12,043 nt of DNA, taken from contig DETG01000119.1 of assembly GCA_002361535.1 (NCBI GenBank), positions 4,589-16,631 of the forward strand. The letters are read 5' to 3'. The translations under genes and the position numbers were made by a program. Shown here one piece after another: positions 6,578-12,043 of the stretch. The notes under the pieces were generated by a model. That model worked only from the letters and a program-made list of their open reading frames with translations, was not told the origin of the DNA and ran no database searches. This stretch comes from Prevotella sp. UBA3294. Its GTDB lineage: Bacteria > Bacteroidota > Bacteroidia > Bacteroidales > Bacteroidaceae. Within the stretch, counting starts at the first letter, position 1. Each line of letters starts with the position of its first letter.

Positions 6578-7198
6578 ATGACAGACAACACACATCAGAA
6601 ATTGAAGGAAATTAAACAGAGCTTCAGACTCTTGATGAACGGTGAGGCGACACGGTCGATGCGTGAGAAGGGCATTGACTACCACCTTAACTGGGGCGTG
6701 AATATCCTTGATCTTCGAAAGATGGCCGAAGAATATGGGAAAGACTACCATTTGGCCATCGAATTGTGGAAGGAGAATATCCGTGAGTGCAAGATCCTTG
6801 CAACGATGATCATGCCACCCGAGGAGATGCCTATAGAGATTGTCGATCTTTGGATGGAACAGACACCTTCGTTAGAAGTGGCAGAACAAGCGGCCTTTAA
6901 TCTATATCAATATCTTGATGATGCCTCTGTAATCGCCTTTCAGTGGATTGCCTCAGACAATGATCTTAAACAGGTGTGCGGCTTCCATATCCTATCCCGC
7001 TTGTTCATGAAAGGAATGGAACCCAACGACCGAGGGATTAATGAGGTGATCGACCAGGCACAAACGGCCTTGCTGGGAGATTCTCTGCCGGTGAGACACG
7101 CTGCCATGTCGTGCATGCAACACTTTGCCCAACTGGGTGAATCGTATGAACATATTGTCCATTCTGCGATGAGATCTGTTGATTTAGGCTTTTTTTAA
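6578..7198 (+). CDS. AlkD-family HEAT-like repeat protein (DNA alkylation repair family)
   Basis: The protein has 206 residues, all helical. The N-terminal half contains YHLNWGVNILDLRKMAEEYG and LWKENIRECKILATMI (63-78), the pattern of the AlkD/AlkC HEAT-like repeat family. WIASDN (123-128) followed by LKQVCGFHILSRLF matches the AlkD core helix. AlkD proteins embrace duplex DNA and remove cationic alkylated bases. Here, however, the position of the AlkD WWDxxD catalytic patch reads PSLEVAEQ (97-104), and the later active-site Trp region reads AAMSCMQHF (175-183). The known catalytic aromatics and Asp therefore appear absent. It may be a DNA-binding homologue without glycosylase activity, as reported for AlkD2-type proteins. 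The length is slightly short for the family. The start at ATG 6578 follows the heptamer repeat. Confidence 0.75.
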   Translation: MTDNTHQKLKEIKQSFRLLMNGEATRSMREKGIDYHLNWGVNILDLRKMAEEYGKDYHLAIELWKENIRECKILATMIMPPEEMPIEIVDLWMEQTPSLEVAEQAAFNLYQYLDDASVIAFQWIASDNDLKQVCGFHILSRLFMKGMEPNDRGINEVIDQAQTALLGDSLPVRHAAMSCMQHFAQLGESYEHIVHSAMRSVDLGFF

Positions 7199-7205
7199 AC
7201 AATCA

Positions 7206-7239
7206 TTGTACTTTATCTGAATAAAAAATACTATCTTTG
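7206..7239 (+). promoter_or_regulatory. Promoter of the Fur-like / purA / hisS operon
   Basis: The -7 box TATCTTTG (7232-7239) matches TAnnTTTG. The best -33 candidate is TTGT at 7206-7209 with a 22-nt spacer, slightly long and imperfect. A start near 7246 would make ATG 7264 the first usable codon and exclude the in-frame TTG at 7237. Confidence 0.6.
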
Positions 7240-7263
7240 CACGGATTTTATGGGAATGACCAC

Positions 7264-7734
7264 ATGAAGGATCATGTAAAGACAGCTGTCAGAGAAGTGC
7301 TAACTAACTATTTAGAGCAGAATAAACGCCGTAAGACGCCGGAGCGCTTTGCGGTGCTTGATGCTATTTTTGATTTCCCGTCTCATTTTTCATTACAGGA
7401 ACTGGACGAAGTGTTGGAGTCCCGTCATTTTCGCGTGAGTAAGGCAACGCTTTACAACACGATCAAACTCTTCATGGAATTGCGATTGGTCATTTCTTAC
7501 CGTGCTGTAGGTGAGACTCGTTACGAAGCTGCCTATGGCAATGTAAGTCACTGCCAACAGATCTGTACAATATGTGGGAGAGTGAATGCGGTGAAGTCGC
7601 TTCCTATCATACGTGCCGTTGAGGAAACTCATTTACGTCGTTTCCGAAAGGAAAGTTTCTCGCTACAAATTTATGGTGTGTGTAGCAGCTGCCAGGCACG
7701 GATTACTCGTCAAAAAAACAAGAAACAATTATAG
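7264..7734 (+). CDS. Fur-family transcriptional regulator with an eroded metal-sensing site
   Basis: The protein has 156 residues from ATG 7264; an upstream TTG at 7237 lies in the -7 box and is rejected. The N-terminal winged helix covers about 20-85, with recognition helix VSKATLYNTIKLFMEL like the Fur/PerR xATVYRTLxxL motif. The C-terminal dimerisation domain keeps both structural zinc pairs, C101-x2-C104 and C140-x2-C143. The sensory ligands are mostly gone. The usual HHxHxxCxxCG reads SHCQQICTICGR (95-106), leaving only H96. The usual NHSLYLYGHC reads SFSLQIYGVC (131-140). It is probably a Fur-like repressor that keeps its fold but responds to something other than the standard Fe/Mn/Zn/peroxide signal. 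It is followed by purA after 3 bp, which suggests control linked to this operon, though I see no operator. Confidence 0.88.
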   Translation: MKDHVKTAVREVLTNYLEQNKRRKTPERFAVLDAIFDFPSHFSLQELDEVLESRHFRVSKATLYNTIKLFMELRLVISYRAVGETRYEAAYGNVSHCQQICTICGRVNAVKSLPIIRAVEETHLRRFRKESFSLQIYGVCSSCQARITRQKNKKQL

Positions 7735-7737
7735 AAT

Positions 7738-9018
7738 ATGAACAAAGGAAAAGTAGATGTCCTGCTTGGTTTACAGTGGGGAGATGAAGGAAAAGGTAAG
7801 GTGGTCGATGTACTGACCCCCAAGTATGATGTAGTGGCCCGCTTTCAGGGTGGACCAAATGCCGGACACACCTTGGAATTTGAGGGAGAGAAATATGTGC
7901 TCCGCAGCATTCCCTCTGGTATTTTCCAAGGAGGGAAAGTGAATATTATCGGTAACGGTGTCGTGTTGGCTCCTGACCTGTTTATGTTGGAAGCCAAGGA
8001 TCTGGAGAAAAGCGGGCATGATCTTCGTTCCCGGCTACACATCTCTAAGAAGGCCCACTTGATCATGCCCACCCATCGTGTCCTCGATGCTGCATACGAG
8101 GCACAGAAGGGAAAGAGCAAAGTGGGGACCACTGGTAAGGGTATCGGACCTACTTATACTGATAAAATCTCACGTAATGGCTTGCGTGTGGGTGATATCT
8201 TTGAGAATTTTGAGGAGAAATATGCAGCCCACAAAGCCCGTCATGAAGAGATGCTTCGTTCCATGAACTATACGGATTATGATATTTCTGAGGTGGAGAA
8301 GACCTGGATGGAAGGTATCAATTACATGAAACAGTTCAAGATCGTTGATTCTGAGTACGAGGTGAACCAATTGCTGCGTGAAGGAAAGAGTATTCTTTGT
8401 GAAGGAGCGCAGGGAACGATGCTCGACATTGATTTCGGCAGCTATCCTTTCGTCACATCATCAAATACCATCTGCTCGGGAGCTTGTTCTGGTTTGGGTA
8501 TCGGTCCGAATAAAATCGGAGAGGTATATGGCATCATGAAAGCCTATTGTACACGTGTGGGTGCCGGTCCGTTCCCAACGGAACTGTTTGACGAGACTGG
8601 TAAGAAGATCCGAGATCTGGGACATGAATACGGTGCTGTGACAGGTCGTGAGCGTCGTTGTGGCTGGATTGATCTTGTCGCCTTGCGTTATGCTATTGAT
8701 GTGAATGGTGTGACCCAACTGATCATGATGAAAAGTGATGTGCTCGATGACTTTGATACTATTAAGGCCTGTGTGGCATACAAACAGAACGGAGTACAGA
8801 TTGATCACTTCCCCTACAGCATTGAAGAGGGTATTGAGCCTGTCTATCAGGAATTGCCCGGATGGAAGACCGACATGACCCGCTTCACCAGTGAAGAACA
8901 ATTTCCAAAGGCGTTTAATGACTATATCAACTTCTTAGAGAAAGAGTTAGGAACACCGATTAAGATCATTTCTATCGGTCCAGACAGGGATCAAACCATC
9001 GTCCGAGACAAGAAGTAA
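7738..9018 (+). CDS. purA: Adenylosuccinate synthetase
   Basis: A 426-residue cytoplasmic enzyme that joins aspartate to IMP using GTP, the first committed step from IMP to AMP. The glycine-rich GTP/IMP loop QWGDEGKGK is at 13-21, with catalytic Asp at residue 16, and GGPNAGHT at 38-45, where H44 is the catalytic His. [21 protein letters not shown], the [21 protein letters not shown] signature and [11 protein letters not shown] follow in order. Length and motifs are complete. The N-terminus begins directly at the first strand, as expected. The ATG at 7738 lies 3 bp after the Fur-like stop and hisS follows after 29 bp, so the three form one likely transcript from the promoter before the Fur-like gene. 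Confidence 0.98.
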   Translation: MNKGKVDVLLGLQWGDEGKGKVVDVLTPKYDVVARFQGGPNAGHTLEFEGEKYVLRSIPSGIFQGGKVNIIGNGVVLAPDLFMLEAKDLEKSGHDLRSRLHISKKAHLIMPTHRVLDAAYEAQKGKSKVGTTGKGIGPTYTDKISRNGLRVGDIFENFEEKYAAHKARHEEMLRSMNYTDYDISEVEKTWMEGINYMKQFKIVDSEYEVNQLLREGKSILCEGAQGTMLDIDFGSYPFVTSSNTICSGACSGLGIGPNKIGEVYGIMKAYCTRVGAGPFPTELFDETGKKIRDLGHEYGAVTGRERRCGWIDLVALRYAIDVNGVTQLIMMKSDVLDDFDTIKACVAYKQNGVQIDHFPYSIEEGIEPVYQELPGWKTDMTRFTSEEQFPKAFNDYINFLEKELGTPIKIISIGPDRDQTIVRDKK

Positions 9019-9047
9019 TCACATCCTTATTTATCATTTTGGTCTTT

Positions 9048-10406
9048 ATGAAACCGAATATTCCAAAAGGAACAAGAGATTTTTCGCCATTAGAAATGGC
9101 CAAGCGCAACTATATCTTTGACACCATCCGAAGTGTCTATGCGCTATATGGATTCCAGCAGATCGAGACACCTGCCATGGAAACCCTGCAGACGCTGATG
9201 GGAAAGTATGGTGAAGAAGGTGACAAGCTGTTATTTAAAGTATTAAACAGTGGAGACTTCCTGAACAAGGTGAGCGATGATGAACTGAAGGAACGTAATA
9301 CGCTCCATCTTGCTGCTAAGGTTTGTGAAAAAGGACTACGTTACGATCTCACTGTGCCTTTCGCACGGTATGTGGTGATGCACCGCGAGGAACTGCAGCT
9401 GCCCTTCAAACGTTATCAGGTACAACCAGTTTGGCGTGCCGACCGCCCACAGAAAGGGCGTTACCGTGAGTTCTACCAGTTTGATGGTGATGTAGTGGGT
9501 TCAGACTCGCTGCTGAACGAGGTGGAACTGATGCAAATCGTTGATACGGTTTTCTGTCGCTTTGGCGTTAACGTACAGATTAAGATCAATAATAGAAAAA
9601 TACTCACAGGTATTGCTGAGGTGATTGGTGCTGCGGATAAAATAGTGGATATCACCGTGGCTATCGATAAACTCGACAAGATTGGTATTGAGGCAGTAAA
9701 TGATGAACTGGCACATGCTGGTATCTCCTCAGAGGCCATCGAGAAATTACAGCCAATTATTTCTTTGTCAGGCACTAACGAGGAGAAACTTCAAGTAATC
9801 AGTGAGGTTCTCGGAAACTCTACAGTCGGACAAAAAGGAGTGGAAGAAACTCGTTTCATCTTGGATACACTGAAGTCGTTTAACCTGAAGAATGAGATAC
9901 AGCTCGACCTGACGTTGGCGCGTGGCCTGAACTACTACACAGGAGCCATTTTCGAAGTGAAGGCAAAGGATGTGCAGATAGGAAGCATCACGGGTGGTGG
10001 ACGCTATGATAACCTCACTGGAATCTTCGGTATGCCGGGCATCTCTGGTGTGGGTATCTCTTTTGGCGTGGATCGTATCTTCGATGTGCTGAATGCCCTT
10101 GATGCCTATCCCAAGGAGGCGGTGAACGGTACGCAGTTGCTGTTCATCAACTTTGGTGAGAAAGAGACGGCCTATTGTCTGCCCCTTGTGGCACAAGCCA
10201 GAGAAGCAGGGATCCGTACGGAAATCTTCCCGGATGCTGTGAAGATGAAGAAGCAGATGAGCTATGCGAACACCAAGGCCATTCCCTTCGTTGCCCTTGC
10301 CGGAGAGAACGAGATGAATGAAGGAAAGGTGACCTTGAAGAACATGGTTACTGGTGAGCAGAAACTGGTCTCCATTGTAGAACTGGTGGCAGCAATCTGC
10401 CCTTAA
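9048..10406 (+). CDS. hisS: Histidyl-tRNA synthetase
   Basis: A 452-residue class II synthetase charging tRNA(His). ATG 9048, followed by [13 protein letters not shown], fits the family N-terminus better than the in-frame TTG at 9039. Visible signatures are motif 2 ([21 protein letters not shown], about 128-148), HisA ([10 protein letters not shown], 290-299) and HisB ([10 protein letters not shown], 316-325). The C-terminal anticodon-binding domain runs from about 362 (TQLLFINFG) to the end. Compared with E. coli HisRS there is an extra segment at about 66-96 ([20 protein letters not shown] and following) before [13 protein letters not shown]. This lengthening, as I recall, is common in Bacteroidetes. 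It sits 29 bp after purA with no promoter of its own, and the transcript probably ends at the hairpin at 10421-10455. Confidence 0.97.
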   Translation: MKPNIPKGTRDFSPLEMAKRNYIFDTIRSVYALYGFQQIETPAMETLQTLMGKYGEEGDKLLFKVLNSGDFLNKVSDDELKERNTLHLAAKVCEKGLRYDLTVPFARYVVMHREELQLPFKRYQVQPVWRADRPQKGRYREFYQFDGDVVGSDSLLNEVELMQIVDTVFCRFGVNVQIKINNRKILTGIAEVIGAADKIVDITVAIDKLDKIGIEAVNDELAHAGISSEAIEKLQPIISLSGTNEEKLQVISEVLGNSTVGQKGVEETRFILDTLKSFNLKNEIQLDLTLARGLNYYTGAIFEVKAKDVQIGSITGGGRYDNLTGIFGMPGISGVGISFGVDRIFDVLNALDAYPKEAVNGTQLLFINFGEKETAYCLPLVAQAREAGIRTEIFPDAVKMKKQMSYANTKAIPFVALAGENEMNEGKVTLKNMVTGEQKLVSIVELVAAICP

Positions 10407-10420
10407 TTGAACGATATTTG

Positions 10421-10455
10421 GCAAACGGGCAGAACAATGGTTCTGTGCCGTTTGC
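10421..10455 (+). terminator. Strong hairpin after hisS without a U tract
   Basis: GCAAACGG (10421-10428) pairs with CCGTTTGC (10448-10455), and CAGAAC (10430-10435) pairs with GTTCTG (10440-10445). There is a G/TG internal loop and an AATG tetraloop, giving 14 base pairs in total. It begins 14 bp after the hisS stop, where a terminator is expected. Neither strand has a T run after it, so it may act as an mRNA 3'-end stabiliser or Rho-assisted site rather than a classic intrinsic terminator. Confidence 0.6.
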
Positions 10456-10464
10456 ACTATCAAT

Positions 10465-10500
10465 CTATAGCTTCTATAGCCTCTATAGTATCTATAAAAC
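10465..10500. repeat. Degenerate 9-bp tandem repeat (CTATAGNNT)
   Basis: Four consecutive 9-bp units start with CTATAG, CTATAG, CTATAG and CTATAA (10465, 10474, 10483, 10492). They lie between the hisS hairpin and the esterase ATG. No consensus promoter was found nearby, so these TA-rich units may be part of the start region of the esterase gene, but that is not shown. Confidence 0.8.
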
Positions 10501-10529
10501 CCTTATCAATCTACTAACAAATACCAAAG

Positions 10530-11573
10530 ATGAAACAAATCAAAAAACTATTAACATTGTTATTGTCCCTTTTCGTGCTCACTTCGTTCCAGCGTGATCA
10601 TGTCATCACGGTCTATACGATCGGCGATTCCACGATGGCCAATAAAGATATCACTGACGACAAACAGGAAAGAGGGTGGGGCATGGTACTGCAGTCGTAT
10701 TTCACCGATGAGGTGAGGGTGGAGAACCATGCTGTGAATGGTCGCTCCTCGAAGAGCTTCATCAATGAGGGCAGATGGCAGACTGTTCTCGACAGGATCA
10801 AACCTGGTGACTATGTGTTGATCCAGTTTGGTCATAATGATGAGAAGGCCAATCCCGACCGTCACACTGATCCGGGTTCCACCTTTGATGAGAACTTGAG
10901 TCGGTTTGTGAGAGAAACGCGTTCAAAGGGAGGAATTCCCGTTCTTTTTAATGCTGTCGTACGTAGAAATTTCTTCCGTCAGGACGGAAAGGATGTGGAC
11001 GATGAGTCCTTGAGAAACACGACCTTTGCAGACTTAGATGAGAAGGTGAACAGCGATACCCTGATTGATACGCATGGTGAGTATATCATTGCACCGCGAC
11101 GAGTGGCACATGACCTGCATGTACCCTTTGTGGATGCCAACAAGATTACTCACGATATTGAGCAAAGCTTAGGTATCGAAGGATCGAGAAGACTGCACAT
11201 GTGGTTCAAACCTGGCGAACACCCCAGCGTGCCCAAGGGTCGGAAAGACAATACACATTATAATATATATGGAGCCCATGTCGTGGCTGGCATGCTGATT
11301 GATGAACTCGGCAGACAGGTTCCGGCACTGACCCCCTATATCCGTCATTGTGATATCAGTGTGTCAAAAGACGGCAGTGGTCATTTCTTTGATCTTCAGA
11401 AAGCAGTTGATTTGGCTGCCAAAGGGTTGATACCTTCACCTGAAGGAAAGGGCATGGTGAAGGGAGGACGAGCCATTACGATCTGTGTTGGTCCTGGCGA
11501 ATGGCCACAACCTGTGATGCCTAAAGGAAAGGACATCCGCTTGATTCTGACACAAGATGCAGTCATGAAATGA
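10530..11573 (+). CDS. Secreted SGNH-family rhamnogalacturonan acetylesterase-like protein with a truncated pectin-methylesterase-like tail
   Basis: The protein has 347 residues. A Sec signal peptide is clear (basic MKQIKK, hydrophobic 7-19, no lipobox Cys), so the product is exported. Residues 25-272 form an SGNH/GDSL esterase of the CE12 type. The motifs are GDST (32-35, nucleophile S34), NGRSS (70-74, G71), GHND (101-104, N103) and D240-N-T-H243, the catalytic Asp/His pair. Such enzymes remove acetyl groups from pectin backbones. From about 275 the sequence changes to DISVSKDGSGHFFDLQKAVDLAA and later AITICVGPGEWPQPVMPKGKDIRLI. This resembles the first strands of pectin methylesterase (CE8), but the protein stops after about 73 residues, before the CE8 catalytic Asp and Arg motifs. 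The esterase part looks functional; the tail looks like a remnant. No pectin-degradation cluster surrounds it here. Confidence 0.85.
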   Translation: MKQIKKLLTLLLSLFVLTSFQRDHVITVYTIGDSTMANKDITDDKQERGWGMVLQSYFTDEVRVENHAVNGRSSKSFINEGRWQTVLDRIKPGDYVLIQFGHNDEKANPDRHTDPGSTFDENLSRFVRETRSKGGIPVLFNAVVRRNFFRQDGKDVDDESLRNTTFADLDEKVNSDTLIDTHGEYIIAPRRVAHDLHVPFVDANKITHDIEQSLGIEGSRRLHMWFKPGEHPSVPKGRKDNTHYNIYGAHVVAGMLIDELGRQVPALTPYIRHCDISVSKDGSGHFFDLQKAVDLAAKGLIPSPEGKGMVKGGRAITICVGPGEWPQPVMPKGKDIRLILTQDAVMK

Positions 11574-11634
11574 TTGCGGAGAAATGCCGTAATTGTCTTT
11601 TTTGACATTCTTTGGAAATAAAAGTCGCAAAATA

Positions 11635-11666
11635 TTTGTGATTAAGAAAAATAATTGCTATTTTTG
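11635..11666 (+). promoter_or_regulatory. Bacteroidetes-type promoter of the ATP synthase operon
   Basis: A -33 TTTG (11635-11638), a 20-nt spacer and a -7 TATTTTTG (11659-11666) fit the consensus fully. Transcription would begin near 11673, leaving a leader of about 70 nt before the atpD ATG. No Shine-Dalgarno sequence is visible; the leader is A/T-rich. Confidence 0.85.
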
Positions 11667-11741
11667 CACAATTACAATCTAAAAAGAGATTACTAACTAC
11701 AATTGACATCTGATATTATAACTTACAAATATAATTCGCTT

Positions 11742-12043
11742 ATGACACAGATTAAAGGACGCATTTCTCAAATTATCGGTCCGGTGATCGATGTTTATTT
11801 CGATACGGAAGGACTCGATGCAGAGAAAGTGCTCCCAAAAATCCACGAAGCTCTGCAAATTGTCCGTCCTAACGGTGAGAAACTGGTCATCGAAGTGCAG
11901 CAGCACATTGGTGAAGACACTGTTCGTTGTGTGGCTATGGACAATACCGACGGATTGCAGCGTGGGTTGGAAGCCATCCCCATGGGATCACCGATCGTGA
12001 TGCCAGCGGGTGATCAGATTAAAGGTCGTATGCTGAACGTGAT
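11742..12043 (+). CDS. atpD: F0F1 ATP synthase subunit beta (5' part only)
   Basis: The first 100 codons are visible before the window ends. The start [21 protein letters not shown] is the conserved N-terminal beta-barrel of the F1 beta subunit. It is followed by [28 protein letters not shown] and the conserved segment around [19 protein letters not shown]. The Walker A motif and catalytic residues lie beyond the edge. Beta is the catalytic subunit of the membrane ATP synthase, facing the cytoplasm. In Bacteroidetes the ATP synthase genes commonly begin with atpD-atpC, which fits a promoter directly upstream and no other atp gene before it. Confidence 0.96.
   Translation, partial: MTQIKGRISQIIGPVIDVYFDTEGLDAEKVLPKIHEALQIVRPNGEKLVIEVQQHIGEDTVRCVAMDNTDGLQRGLEAIPMGSPIVMPAGDQIKGRMLNV

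Noticed and set aside
7237..7263. N-terminal extension of the Fur-like gene from TTG 7237
   Set aside because: TTG 7237 is part of the TATCTTTG -7 box, so it cannot be on the mRNA; ATG 7264 gives a normal Fur-family N-terminus.
8461..8901. 146-codon minus-strand open frame inside purA
   Set aside because: It is entirely antisense to conserved purA motifs, with no recognisable domain and no promoter or ribosome-binding support.
9039..9047. hisS start at TTG 9039
   Set aside because: ATG 9048 follows after three codons and is directly followed by the conserved [11 protein letters not shown] start of HisRS.
11559..11603. Terminator after the esterase gene: stem GCAGTCAT/ATGATTGC over a GAA loop, then a T6 run
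   Set aside because: The T run starts about 20 nt after the stem, too far for an intrinsic terminator, and the stem spans the stop codon; possible but not supportable.

Overview
The window looks like chromosomal DNA of a Bacteroidales bacterium, most likely Prevotellaceae (Prevotella or a close genus). Several start regions carry the Bacteroidetes promoter pattern TTTG-N19/20-TAnnTTTG. A PyrK-like/GltD-like fusion protein, a Fur-like gene directly before purA and hisS, and an ATP synthase gene set opening with atpD also fit this group. The genus is inferred from protein flavour and gene order, not from a marker gene.

Left part, minus strand (1-3591). A promoter at 3560-3591 drives rplU-rpmA (ribosomal proteins L21 and L27) through a leader that can fold into a two-part hairpin; a terminator-like hairpin lies after rpmA. 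A second promoter (2642-2672) drives serS and, 46 bp after it, a partial gene that runs off the left edge. That gene encodes an electron-bifurcation or glutamate-synthase type flavoprotein resembling a fusion of NfnA and NfnB.

Divergent spacer (3592-4026). This AT-rich region holds no gene but contains four consecutive 22-bp units (3789-3876). The two outer units are identical and contain a perfect 19-bp palindrome; the two inner units are near-copies of each other. It is the most unexplained structure in the window.

Right part, plus strand. A promoter (4003-4034) starts an operon of a stand-alone AraC-type DNA-binding protein and, 3 bp later, a cytoplasmic zinc dipeptidyl peptidase III (M49). 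After a five-copy heptamer repeat comes an AlkD-family HEAT-repeat protein that appears to lack the glycosylase active-site residues. Next is a probable operon: an unusual Fur-family regulator that keeps its structural Cys4 site but has lost most regulatory metal ligands, then purA (AMP synthesis) and hisS. A strong hairpin follows hisS. A secreted SGNH/rhamnogalacturonan acetylesterase-like enzyme comes next, ending in what looks like a cut-off start of a pectin methylesterase domain. The window closes with a strong promoter and the first 100 codons of atpD (F1 ATP synthase beta).

Most of the window is housekeeping: translation (serS, hisS, rplU, rpmA), purine synthesis, redox and energy metabolism. 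I see no phage, transposon, CRISPR array, tRNA or rRNA. The points worth checking are regulatory DNA (22-bp array, L21 leader, short tandem repeats) and proteins with missing or altered key residues (AlkD-like, Fur-like, esterase tail).
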